Assembly (NCBI RefSeq): GCF_040954835.1
Contig: NC_090706.1
Span: 32,373,148 to 32,437,147, forward strand
DNA length: 64,000 nucleotides
Direction of reading: 5' to 3'
Source: Lepisosteus oculatus
Lineage: Eukaryota > Chordata > Actinopteri > Semionotiformes > Lepisosteidae
The notes beneath the pieces were generated by a model, which had not been told where the DNA came from, did not search any database, and worked only from the letters and a program-made list of their open reading frames with translations. A program made the position numbers and the translations under genes. Of the stretch, positions 50,030 to 62,165 are shown in pieces (the first letter of the stretch is position 1; the number at the start of each line of letters is the position of its first letter).

Positions 50030-52330
50030 AATATTCTTATAATATTCTCACTACTGCGAGCATACAGTAATGAGTTGCACGTTAGGACCGGCAGAGAGTG
50101 AAATCTTGGAAACTCTTCATTACACCTTTCCAAAATGAGAACAAAATAAAAATCGTTTCCATTGGTTGGTCTCTTCTCTTCAGAGTAAACATTCAGAGAA
50201 GTAGGGAATACCTGAAGCACAATCACACCCTCAGCACTGCTATCTATCGGGTTAGGGTTAGGGTTACTGAATCACTGATACGAGATGTCTACAAATGTCG
50301 TTAATGCATTTTAAATCCAAGCAGAATGAAGAATTTCATAGAAATTTCAAGTTTCATTGACATGTTTATTTTTTTACTTTTTCCTGAGACTGAGGTTAAG
50401 TACTATGTCATGCTCTGCTACAGAAACACCATCTCAAAATTTTTGTTTTGAGTGCATAAAACATTGAAATTTGATTGATTTGGCCGATTGAAATAGACTA
50501 TTCAGATTTATTTCATTCAGACACTGCCTGAAATGTAACCTCAGCCTAGGTAGACTCTATCTCTAATACTACTATCACTTCTGCGAGCACAATGATTTGA
50601 ATGCCAGGACCTGCAGAAAGTGAAATCTCGAACATTCTTCACTTAGCCTCAACACGAACGAAACAAAATAGCAATCGTTCACCTTCAATACTCCTTTCTC
50701 TCATGATTCTTGCTGAAAAACATTGAGAATAGGATGTAATGTCTGAAGCAAAACCATATCCTCAGCACTGCTATCTCTTTGGTTTAGGGTTAGGGTTAGT
50801 GAATCACTGGTCCCAGACGTCTATAAAAGTCGTTTATGCATTTAAAGTACAAGGAGAATTAAGAATTTCATGGAAATTTAGAGTTTTATTAACATTTTTA
50901 TTTTTTTACTTTTTCCTGATAGTGAGGTTAAGTACTATGTTATGCTCTGCTACAGAAACACCATAATTTTGACCATTGAAATAGATTATTCATATAAATT
51001 TCATTTAAACATTGCCTGAAATTTAACCTCGACCTAGATAGACTCTATCTCTAATACTACTATGACTACTGCGAGCACAATGATTTGCACGCCAGGACCT
51101 GCAGAGAGTGAAATCTTGAAAATTCTTCATTGAGCCTCAACACGAACAGAACAAAATAGCAATCTTTCACCTTGAATATTCTTTTCTCTAATGATTCTTG
51201 CTGGAAAAACATTCATAATAGTTGGTAATGCCTGAAGAAAACAACACATCTTCAGCACTGCTATCTATCGGGTTAGGGTTAGTGAATCACTCCCAGATGT
51301 CTATAAATGTCGTTAGTGCCTTTAACGTCCGAGGAGATTTAAGAATTTAATGGAGTTTCATTAACATTTTTGATTTTTTACTTTTTCCTGATAGTGAGGT
51401 TAAGTAATATTTTAAGCTCTGTTACAGAAACACCATATCAAATTTTTCCTTCTGTGTAACTGGGTGGTTATGGAGGGGATTTTTGAAATCTGACACTGAA
51501 ATTGGTAGCTGTCGCTTTAAGAGATGCTCGTATGAGTGACGTCAGTGCGCCAGTAATTTTGGGAGTGGACATCGTAAAGTTGAGCGTGGTGTGTGGCTAC
51601 GTGTGATGTGAATGCAGCTAGCGTGTTATTTTTTGCGTCTTGGATTAGACGAGATCAAAGAGGAAATTGCCACTACCGTATTTTTTCTTTGTCTTTGTTA
51701 TTTTAGTAGCGCTTTGTGCATCCTGGTGTGTGTACATCTCCATGTATATCTATGTAGAGCTTTTGGGTTAAAGGTTATACTGTATCCAATCTAAGTCCTG
51801 TAACAGAAAATAATACAACCACTCATTTTTATGATTTCATGCAGATCCAGAATAAAAAGAATCCCCATTTAAGTTTATTGTAGTACGGTGTGTTCTTTCC
51901 CGGGCTACATTTGTTTACAAAAAACATTGAAACTCGATTAATTTTGCCTATTTAAATCAATTATTCAGATTCTTTTCACTCAGACATTGCTAGAAATATA
52001 ACCTCGACCTAGGTAGACTACCTCTTATACTGCTGTCACTACTGCGACTACAATGATTTGCATGCCAGGACCTGCACAGAGTGAAATCCTGAAAATTCTT
52101 CATTGAGCCTCAACAAGAACGGAACGAAATAACAATCTTTCACCTTCAGTACTCTTTTCTCTCATGATTCTTCTTGAAAAACATTCAGAATAGTACGTAA
52201 TGTCTGAAGGACAAATTCATCTTCAGCACTGCAATCTATCAGGTCAGGGTTAGTTGTTCACTGATCCCAGATGTCTATAAATGTCGTTAATGCATTTTAT
52301 GTCCTCGGATGAGACTTAAACTTAGGCTCT
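50030..52330. repeat. Tandem block of about 0.5-kb units with telomere-like GGGTTA runs
   Basis: Four units marked by CTGCGAGCA at about 50053, 50581, 51068 and (CTGCGACTA) 52041. Spacing is about 527, 487 and 973 bases, the last enlarged by an insertion. Each has CAGCACTGCTATCT followed by GGGTTA runs (three copies at 50249-50266, two to three at 50783-50799, two at 51270-51282, degenerate at about 52240), then ACTTTTTCCTGA and AGGTTAAGTA. The units have diverged by roughly 10-20 percent by eye. Confidence 0.8.
51450..51910. mobile_element. Insertion in the third tandem unit, LTR-like
   Basis: Breaks the repeat between AAATTTTTCCTTCTG and TTTACAAAAAACATTG. The inserted part starts TGTAACTGGGTGG, has a GC-rich promoter-like middle (CGCTTTAAGAG, GTGACGTCAGTGCGCC) and AATAAAAAG near 51853, and ends TTCCCGGGCTACA. 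The TG...CA ends and signal layout suggest a solo LTR, but no target duplication is clear. Confidence 0.4.
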
Positions 52331-52384
52331 GACTCTCTTTCGTCATTAAAAATTCCCAGTCATCCTGGGCAAATTTCCCCCTGG

Positions 52385-52630
52385 CCTTTACCCATCATGG
52401 CTTCCTGATAATCCCCATCTACTGTATGAATTGGTAACATCAGTGAGGAGGATATCCGAGTGACATCTGATGTGTGTTAAGCGTACTGGCGCACTATGGC
52501 GGCTGTCGCATCTTACTGGTAGTGCTGCACATTAGTGTTGGTGTAGGGGAGTCCCCATTACCTGTAAAGCACTTTGAGTGAAGTATTCAGAAAAGATCTA
52601 TATACAGTATGTTTAAGGAATTATTATTAT
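52385..52630 (-). mobile_element. Interspersed repeat family A, minus strand
   Basis: Reads AATAATCCCCATCTACTG, GGGAGTCCCCATTACCTG, GTAAAGCACTTTGAGTGAAG and CTATATACAGTATG, the reverse of the family copy at 11.0 kb. Confidence 0.7.
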
Positions 52631-52977
52631 TGTTGTTAAAGCTGAATCTATTTTCAAACTGAATTTTAAAATATGACTAAATTATGACGAATGTGTTTCA
52701 GAACAACACCAACAAATATCAATAGTATCACAAATATTAAAGTTGCTTGCTGAAAAACACTAAAATTACTAATATTATTATTTCTTCAACAAGAAAAGCA
52801 TCTGAAGTTATTTATTTAGCAAAGATGAGTGTTAACATGAAAACCAACCTGATATTACACATTTCACCATACACTTCATTGAAAACACAATTAATAGGTT
52901 TTTGAAAAAGAAATTTATTCAATTTGAAAAACTTAAGCTTTAAAAAATAAACTTAAAAAAATAAACTTTAAAATAGA

Positions 52978-55900
52978 TCAAAAAACACTGTGGAGCATTT
53001 TTTTTTCCATCCTGTCAGGAGCATGATTTTGAAAGTAAACCTTATCCATGCACTGGGTCTCCCATTCTTTACCAGGATTTATGTCTTCTTCTGGAAAACA
53101 TTAAATTAGATCAAAATTTTCCCTTAGTTTTTTTTTTATTTCTCTGTAAAATAATATACAATAAAACTCCTACAGTACATAAAAAGACAAGACTAGAGTG
53201 CATTGTGTACACTATATTCTGTAGTCTACACAATGCACTTCAGATTTCCGAGATGTGTTAAGTATATAATTAAATATATCTATCTATATATATTATTGAG
53301 AAAAAGTAATGTCCTTTCAAAATATATTTGTTTGTGACTGGTAGATGTGTGGCATTTAAGTGCATTGCTAGCCAAAGCTTAGATTGTTTTTCTTTCATTG
53401 TTAGGGTGGATTGTGTCTACAGTATACAGTATGTCAGTTATAATTGGTCAGAAAAAGCTGTGTACTGTTATTTCACTTGAATGCTGAATGTTTGTGCTCA
53501 ATGAACAGCTTGATTTGTCTGAGACTATTTGGTATTTCTGCGTTTTCCTGTTTAAAATACTAATAACAGTCAAACATGACAAAACAGCCTGTGTTAGTGG
53601 TAAGAACAGTAAAATTAGTTCGGAAGTTTTATATTATTTGAAATCATTAAAACTTTCGGATCTTTCAGAACCTCAGATCCAATTATTTGGTACATGTTTT
53701 CCATATATCATTTAAATATTATTTATAATTCTGTTTTCCATTGCTTCATTTCATTATCATTATACTGTAAATTCAAACAGTGGATTTCACTGTGTACACC
53801 TTTGCTAGTCATTTACGTACTTGCGTCCTAAAAGATATTTCTTAATGGAAATGCAAAAAGAGAAAATCAGGGAGTGTATGTACTGTATCTTCCAAGCTGT
53901 TAAAGTAATAGCAAAATACTGCCATTAATGACACCTCCCCTTTTGCTTTTGCAGAATAAAAAAATCGCAACAGTGATTTAAAGCTCTCCTGTGAAAGATA
54001 TTTTTCTCTCCTTGATAAACACTATGACTCGTAAAAACTAAATATCTGCCCTCATAGAAATTAAACAATTTGGGAATAAACGACATTAAAAACAAACTTG
54101 CTCAAATGATCATTGATCATTAGGTATACATTAGTATACCTATTAATACAGAAGAATTAATTTTAAGAGGATAAGAAAGTGATTTTCCTTATCTGACTTT
54201 ATTCTCACCTTTGGCTTTCCTTTGGCTTTATAGATCAGGAGGAAAAGCACAGAAGTCAAGAGAACCAATGCAATGAGTGTTCCAATCATACGTAACAGTG
54301 CTAAGAGAAGAAGAGAAGACCTGTTTTATTCAGGAACAGGGAAGATGAGGAATGTCACTGCCCATATTCCATGAAAACTGGATAAATTATACAGTTGATC
54401 AGTATTATTAATTTGCAAATACTCCAACTACTTAAGTGTTAACGTTTCCCATTACTTTGTTGCAGTTTGTGTGAGTGCTATTGTTTTTATGTGTACAGAT
54501 GTGTACATATGCTTTGGGTTAACATAGATATACAAGCACATTATACCACAATGAAAATAGATCACACTCACGCACACTCACTCTAAAGTAGCAGATCTAA
54601 AATAAGAATATAGTCTTTCTTGGTAAATTCATGTGTTAACTTGTACAACTGCACAACTTAAAAGCTATAATTCTGACAGAAAGTTTATGAAGGAAAGAGT
54701 GTGTTCAAGGGCAGCATCTAACTAGATGTATAAGTTAACCCTAAACCCTTTATAAATATACAGTACTATTAATTTTGAAGAAAATCCTTATTTTTGTCAA
54801 TAATAATAGATAATGAATAAGATTATTACCTGAAGATTCTTGACCAAGAAAATAAAAAATATAAAATATACAAATTACACTGACCTTTCTTTCTTATATA
54901 ACAGTAAATAGTTATTGTAATTATATACAGTATGATACATGATGTAGTTTTCATATACAGTATATCAGTGTATTTTATATATATACAGTATATGCCTGTA
55001 TACTGCATATTAAATTTTAGTTTTCGTCATTGTCTTGTTCTTTGAGAAACTCCATAACATAATTTGGACAAGGGTAGCATGTTGAATTATTAACTAGCAT
55101 CTTGACTTGTCAGTGTTATTTTACAGATTAGTGTAACACTGGTATTGATCTTCCATGTCTGTTGCTGTGTAGTAAATGATGGAAGAAATGGTTTCATTTA
55201 ACATTCATTATTAATGTGAAAGTCTACTAGGAACATTAAGCTGAAAACAATACATGATAGAATGCTCAGATTCAAATGTCACAAATAACTTAATCCACTG
55301 ACTTTTTCATTAGAAAAAAAATTGAATTGAGAACCTGTTGATGTTGAAAAGCAAGAGGGCTTCAGGGGAGCACTTGTCTGTCTGCTGATGTTGTTCTCCG
55401 CAGTGCAGGAAAGCTCCTCAGAGACATTTTTGATTGCAATGAGAACACTATGTCCATCATCAGTGGTTCCAAGGCTGCTATTGAGTGGGGCCCCATTTGA
55501 ACTCCACTGAAAAGAAACATTATGTCCTTCCTGCACTGTGCACACCAGTCTTACTGTTCCTTCATCTTGACAGGATGCTTGTATAACTGGCCGCGAGACA
55601 GGATCTGCAATTGAATTCAGTAATTGGAAGATATAACACAAGTAGTTGATATTAAACTCAAAGGTGCATATTTTATAAAATATGCAAAATAGTTTCAATG
55701 TTATGCTGTGTTAAGAGGCAAACGTAGTTGATATTAAACCCCAAACTGCATATTTTCATAAAATATCAAAAAGCATCAGTACAATACACTATACAATTAT
55801 TTTTACCTATGTAATAAAATTCAGATTGTTTTATTTTCCTTATCTTCAGTCTGTATAATATTGTTGTTTATTTTAATTTTCCAGAGGAATTAAGGAATCT

Positions 55901-56310
55901 CATGTATTAATTTTAATGCAGTGCAAACCCTGTTAACATTAAAATGGGTTCAGAGACTTTTAATTTCCAATGAACTACATTAAAAAAAGACTCACCTTGT
56001 ACCTCTAGCCTGACACTGCCCTTGAACATCTTTTCTCCCTCTATATTAAATACCTCTAGGATGTAAGATCCACTGTCCTCTTTCAGAGGTTTGTCCAGTC
56101 TCAGGGTGCCGTTGGAAAATATTGTTGTTCTATGTTTGTACAGATTATGTAAGGTAATATTACCACGTCGTAATTTTGCCACTCTAATCTCTTTAGATTT
56201 CCATACCAAATTGTTTATGTTGGATGATGGTGTTTCTGGTATGAAAAGAGACACAAACTCTCCATGGTTTCTGGTTACAATCACATACTCTTCTTTTGCT
56301 CCACTGGTGA
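52978..56310 (-). CDS. Unit 9: duplicate of unit 7 (V-C2-TM) with damaged leader
   Basis: Minus-strand exons 56310-55996 (V), 55604-55335 (C2, six bases longer than unit 7), 54300-54209 (membrane), 53090-52978 (tail). V and C2 are nearly identical to unit 7 (LFIPETPSSNINN, LVWKSKEIRVAKL; ASC, LVC, LSC, PSC) and fully open. The counterpart of the unit 7 leader (about 57187-57133) has lost its ATG through a 12-base deletion. In the membrane exon the acceptor aligned with unit 7 leads to GLLFFS and a stop; a second acceptor (CTCTTAG, exon from 54300) gives ALLRMIGTLIALVLLTSVLF and a basic KAKGKPK end, but leaves in phase 0, so the tail exon would give only a few residues. In phase 1 that exon reads EEDINPGKEWETQ. 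Either the unit is decaying or it supplies domains 3-4 of unit 10. Confidence 0.6.
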
Positions 56311-57132
56311 CTGAAAACAAATACAGTATACCATTAAATAATCATATGAGCCACATTTTACAGTCAACATTTATAGAAGGCATAAGAATAGGACACTACT
56401 TCTTGCACAGTTAAAAAAACAAAATAAGAAGATGCGTCTGGAAGAGAAGAGCAACAGTAAACCAATAGTAAAATAAGAATACAAGCATACATCAGTCATG
56501 TTTATCACCTTATGCAAGGATTTTTGTGAGCAGTGAGTCATTAGAAGTTGATAATGGCTTTCAACAATATGTGGTGTTTCACTTTTGATTAAGAGAAGCA
56601 CAGCATAAACATTCTTCCATTTAAAAATATGCTACTATTAGGTTGCATAACCAAATGTTCTTTAAAATGATGATACCATTTTTTTGGAAAGTAAATGATT
56701 CTGTGCATTTAAACCACTATGCTGTACATCCCAGTTCACATTTTTCATTTATATTTCCAAACATTACAGAAGTTCAATGTTAAATACATACTTTTCTGAT
56801 GATACTGCTTCCTGTTTTTGCCTCTAAGTACTAGCTTATTAGGTCCAAGGTAATAATTTATTATAATGTCTATCTTCATGACATTGTGTATGTATTTATT
56901 TGCATTCTTCATTTTTCAATGCCATGCTGTGTTAAGAGGAAGTTGATATTAAACTCAAGGTGCATATTTTCATAAAATAGGCAAAAAAAAATTCAATGCC
57001 ATGCTGTGTCAATAGACAAAAGTAGTTGAGAGTAGATCCAAAACTGCATATTGTCATCAAATATCAAAAAGCATCAGTACAAAGCACTGTACAATTATAT
57101 TTACTTATTTCAAAATTTCAGATAAAGAAAAA

Positions 57133-57190
57133 CTTACAGTATGCAGTCTGAAGAAATCTCAAATAAAGGAACAAATTAAGCAGACTTGCA
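57133..57190 (-). pseudogene. Leader exon of unit 9 without start codon
   Basis: Aligns with the unit 7 leader (ARLLNLLLYLRFLQTAY versus ASLLNLFLYLRFLQTAY) and keeps the GTAAGT donor. The segment with the ATG is missing: GAGATACATTCCAAAG on the plus strand of unit 7 corresponds to GTGA here. No other in-frame ATG lies nearby. Confidence 0.7.
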
Positions 57191-57925
57191 TTAAGGTGAT
57201 CAATTGTGTGCAAATGACCACACGCTGACCGTGAAGTTACTCAAAGAAACAAAAAAGAAGTTGCTAGGGACTTTTATTCTGGGACTGACAACAGGAGTAG
57301 GAAAAAGGTCAGTTATTACTCATCACACATCATTACTTAAAAGTTCTGGATCTAAAACAGGAATAAGGTGTTTCTCTGTAGTGTTTTTAGTAAACTTGTG
57401 CAACTGCACATCAGAGCGCTTCAAATTAATGCAGTATCTTTTTATTTCTGTAGGAACCAATTTCCATCCTCCTGGTGTTAACTGCCTGAAGAAATTCAAA
57501 ACAGAAATCTTCTCAAAACCAATAATAAAGCATTCTGTAGTATATTGTGATAAACCACCATTTCTATTTACTATCTGTTAATAGCAATGATTCTTCTGCA
57601 AAAACATGCACAAATACAAAAAGAAACATTTTACATAAGGAGTGAAGCAGACATAGCACAAATGTGTTCCTTCTTTTGGCATCTTTATTAAGAACGAAAT
57701 TATTTTAAGCCCAGCACCCCACACAACAAAAAACACAGGGAGAAATGGGAAGTTAAACTGCAGTTATTAATACCATTGGGTTTCCATGAATTACACTGTA
57801 ATACAGAAGCATCATTATTTTATGAATAATTGATATGCTGGTGAAGTTAATTTAAGTATTTCCCATTAAAAAAATCTAAATGACAAACCGATTGCTTGTG
57901 ATAATACCATGAAATTACTTTATAC

Positions 57926-59048
57926 CTATAGTACAGTATGTACTATGTGTTGTAAATAAGTGAAAGATTGGGAAAAGAAAGAAAGTATCAAAAAATGAAT
58001 TATAAAACCTGTTTCTTTCCAAGCACATGTAGGTTTGAAGGGATCACTTGTCTTGCTGCTGACATTGTTCTCTGCAGTACAGGTAAATTCCTCAAAGTTA
58101 TTTTTTAGCACTGCTAGAATTCCACCTCCATCATTCCTGGGAGTGAGCATGTTTTCAAGTGGGGTTCCATTTACGCTCCACTTGTAAGAAACATTATCTC
58201 CCTTCTCCACCACACACATCAGTTTGACCAGCTCTTCATCTTGACAGGATGAGTTCACAATAGGTTGAGAGACTGACTCTGAAAATAAATCAAAAAGTTT
58301 AAAACACAACTCTTGAACTGGTAATATAATGTAGAATACTCTGAACAATATGTATGTTTTTCATTTCACTCATTTCAAAAATGTCTCCAAATTATTTAAA
58401 TCATATAACTGGAAAATTAGAAATTTTGTTATGAAAACTAAAACTGTTGTTGAAGCACAACCAAGTCTAAAATCTGATCAAATATAGGCATATTAATATA
58501 AATTGTATCCATCGATATATACTGTACAGTATGAGACTTAAATCATGAACTATACGTTATCTTAAAGGCCAATGTAGCATTCTTTCCTGTAATATATATT
58601 TTTTATTATCTATATATATTCTTATCATTGACACATTCTCTGAGGATTTTCATTAAAAATCAATCAATAACATACTTTAATAAAAGGACTTACCTTGTAC
58701 ATCAAGCCAGATGTAACCCTTGAACACATTTTCCCCTTCATCATAAACATCCAGGGTGTACATTCCACTGTCATTTTTGATAGGCTTATCTAACCTCAGG
58801 GTTCCGTTAGAGAACAGAGTTGTTCTGTTTTTGTATAAATCATGCAAAGATGAGATGCCATTTTGGAACTTTGCCACTTTAAGGTCTTTAGTTTTCCATT
58901 CTAAATCCTTAATGTTGGTCAGTGGCATGTCTGGTAGGAAAAGAGACACAAACTCTCCAACATTTCTGGTTGCCATTAAATGCTCCTTCCTAGCCCCACT
59001 CATGCTGAAGAAAATGATCAAAACAAAAAAAGAAAACCATAGTATCAT
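57926..59048 (-). CDS. Unit 10: duplicate of unit 8 with leader fused to the V exon
   Basis: Two exons seen: 59048-58694 (leader plus V) and 58278 to 58009 or, by read-through, 57926 (C2). At the site of the unit 8 V acceptor the sequence has changed so that splicing there would shift the frame, but an ATG at 59048 opens MILWFSFFVLIIFFSMSGAR, a good signal peptide running straight into the V domain (LEWKTKDLKVAKF, LFSNGTLRLDKPI, GMYTLDVYDEGE). The C2 domain has SSC, LMC, FTC, PTC. If the weak donor ACAG|GTTTTA is not used, the frame stays open for a hydrophobic end (GFIIHFLILSFFSQSFTYL...), which could be a GPI-attachment signal as in CD48. If it is used, the V exon of unit 9 is the next in-frame exon. 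Confidence 0.7.
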
Positions 59049-61849
59049 CTTGTATTCAGTAATTACTGAACTCATGAAACCATGACACATCTGTATAACT
59101 TTGTGAACAAATTTAAATAATAAGAAGCATCTGGTGCAATCAGAAACAAAAATATGAACCAACAGTAAGATACAGCACTTGAACACGTCTCCTTGCTATA
59201 GTAGACATGTCTCTACACTACATTTACTGTTTACAGGCTCAGCGAGCGACAATGGCTTTGTGATCTCAGAGTAGGTTCTGTTCATGGTTTGTAAGGGTTT
59301 AGGGGAACAGTGAGCCACTAGATGCGAAGTATGATTTTCAGCATTAAGCAGTCGATGACTTTTCATTACAAGGTGCACAACACAAACATACTTCCATTTT
59401 AAGACTCAGTTGGAATAGATATACAGATCTATTTCAGAATGGTGCATGCTGCTGTCAGTATTAGAAAATAAATACTTCCATTACATTAAACACTTTTGAT
59501 AGCCACGTTCACTCTCAGGTGTAATCTGCAGCATATGAATGCTGTTTTTTTCTATTTTTGTTTTTATTGTAATACAGAACATATAGCAAGTGTTTAATAT
59601 TATTTTTCCAGACTGATAATATTTCTTATACATTTCATATTTAATAACTTTTTTATGATTTGCTTCTAAAGTACAAAGTGATGCTTTATATTGCATATCA
59701 TATTATACGAATACAATGTGTATACACTGTACTGTATATCCACTAGATCATTTTAAACATTTGCAATGCTTTAACATAGTAGGTTAGTGTTTATATATTT
59801 TAGTAAACAGTTCAATTATATTGTTACGATTTCTGAATGTCATGCAGCCTAAAGAGGCGCAAATAAATGAAAACTGGAAGGTGTATATTTTCATAAAAAA
59901 TCAATAACCAACTGTACAAAGTGCTTCAAAATCACATTTACCCCTGTAAAAAGTTCAAGTTATTATTACTTGAGCACAGAACAAATCTTGCATTCTCACA
60001 AAAACGAGAAAATTAAGGAAGTACATTACAATATCAAGTGTGTAAAAATGACCAAAGACTGTACAGTACATAGTTGTACTCAATAACACAAAATAGGTGA
60101 TGTTGACAGGGCTTTTATTTTGGGACTGACTAAAGGAGATGTCAGTTATCATTCATCACATATGATATTTCTTTGTAAATTCATTACTTAACCAATTTCT
60201 TAAGATGATAAATTAATAGTTCATGCACTAGATTAAAGCTTACCTCAGTACCTAGGAATGTATGTTGTGCTATTTTTATGATGTTTAAAAATGCATTCTG
60301 AAATGATACTTTTTTACAGTATTTAAATAGTTTACAAATGGTAGAAATGAATCATAATTTGGATTTATTTGGACCCTTCTGTGTTTTTGTTTTCATTGGT
60401 ATTCCGCTGCAACACCTCCTCACAATTACATGAAAAATCCAGTAAAATAACTGAAAGAGATGAGGTGGTGAATGATAGAAAGGACTAACGGGTATTTAAG
60501 AGACAACACCCTTGAAACCCTTTATTGCTGATAAGACATCATTGCGAAACATGCTGTACCAGAAATATTCTTTATACTGAACCTGAGTTGAGGCCTAAAT
60601 TACAGTATGTACAGTATGTAAAAAAGCAGCTGCCTTAGAAACAATATGTGAATGAGATCCATAAAGCATGAAACAGAAACATACTGTATAAGAAAGAGAC
60701 AGGAATATCACATTGTCATAGAAAAAAAGAGAGAAATATCACATTCCTATTGATTAATGAAGTGTAAAGCTCTGTTTTTACAATTGATTTGTAAGAGTTT
60801 TAATTCGATTGTCAACTACAGTCTCAAAACTGAAGATACAGTTTGACAAAGGCCATTTTCTTTTTTGTGTTGATGCTGAAGATACAGTAAGTGCAGGGGA
60901 ATTGGTATTTTTGATCTTGCTTGTAATAAACCTTGCTCTTTGTTAACTATGGCAAAACCCAAAACCACATCCCCTTTAGATTTGCGTATACTTTATGCAG
61001 TTGTTTGACACTTTAGTTTGGCTGTAGATCACAATCACATGAAAAACAGGTTTCTTTTCTCTCATCTTTTTGACAACTTTATTTGCTGCTTGAGTGCAAA
61101 CTTCATCTTCTGTGAAAACACCCCTATCACAATCACAATTGCGAACTTAAATTAATTTTTATCCACATTTTTCCACATTCTTATGACAAATGAAATGGAA
61201 AATGTAATAATTCCCTGTCGTACATTAGTGCACCTGTTTGCTAAATCTACAGACATTTTTAAACAATGTCAAGTCAAAGGATATCTTAAAGTATCAAAGT
61301 GCAAAGTTCAGATTAGAAAGTTTAATGATTATATATGTGTTACATACAACAAGGTAGAAATGTGTCACATTGCTTAGGTTTTAGTATTTACAAGTTGAAA
61401 TCTATTAAAACTTTATATACAGTATAAGCTTCAAATAAGTGTGATAAAAAAGTGACAGTTTTAATGAAAATGCAAGAACTAAGAGTTTTTAGAGAAGTGT
61501 CAAATACACAAGCTATATTATTTTAATATATAATATTTATATAACATTATATAATGTAATATTTCTCACTGTTTGTCAACCTTCTTATGATTCATTCTAC
61601 AATCAAAAGCAAAAGGACTCTTGCCACAAATGTTAGAATGCCCCCCCTTTAAAATGACTAGTGTTTCTTTACTGTATCTCTTAAGAAATCCAAAAGTTCT
61701 TCCGTTGTGTTTATGAAAACTAATATGTCTATCCTTTTTAAGGGAGCAGCTTAAGGGTGTTACATAACCTGGTTCCAATGTATGTTATGAGAAGAAATAG
61801 AAACATGGCTCAAAAAGCAACAGTACTGTATGTATCTGTGAAGCAGTAC
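59049..61849. other. Upstream of unit 10
   Basis: 59,110-60,200 aligns loosely with the upstream DNA of units 7 and 9 (GGGCTTTTATTTTGGGACTG; GTGAGCCACTAGATG), including a decayed leader exon at about 60027-59970 on the minus strand (MYFLNFLVFVRMQDLF, poor donor phase). This is an old third copy of the leader region. From 60.2 to 61.8 kb I see no gene. Confidence 0.5.
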
Positions 61850-62165
61850 ATCCAGCCATCCATTTTCTGTCTGCTTTGTCCAGCACAGGGTTGCAGATGA
61901 CACCAGAGCCTATCCTGTGAAGAAATGAGCACAAGAGAAGGACACAGATCCACTGCAGGGCACATACTGTACAGACAAACACCCACACTTGGACCGGCTT
62001 CTCCAGGAAGTTAATTGACCTACTGTACCAGTATGTCTTTAAACCGTGGGAGGAAACAAATATACCCGGAGGAAACCACGTGAACACAGGGTGAAACATA
62101 AAAGCACCATGCAGGGCACCAGTGCTACAGTGCAGCACCAATAACCACTGCACCGTCATGCCAAC
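61850..62165 (-). mobile_element. V-SINE-like element, minus strand
   Basis: Reads CCATCCATTTTCTGTCTGCT, CAGCACAGGGTTGCAGATGA, AAACCGTGGGAGGAAACAAA and CCGGAGGAAACCACGTGAAC, ending in a head near AGTGCAGCACCAATAACCAC. It is the best-kept copy of the family in the window. Confidence 0.75.

Noticed and set aside
50249-50266. Chromosome end
   Set aside because: Only three GGGTTA units, inside a larger repeat, with gene sequence on both sides.
61566-61778. Minus-strand 70-codon open frame
   Set aside because: No homology pattern, no splice sites of note and no neighbouring exon.
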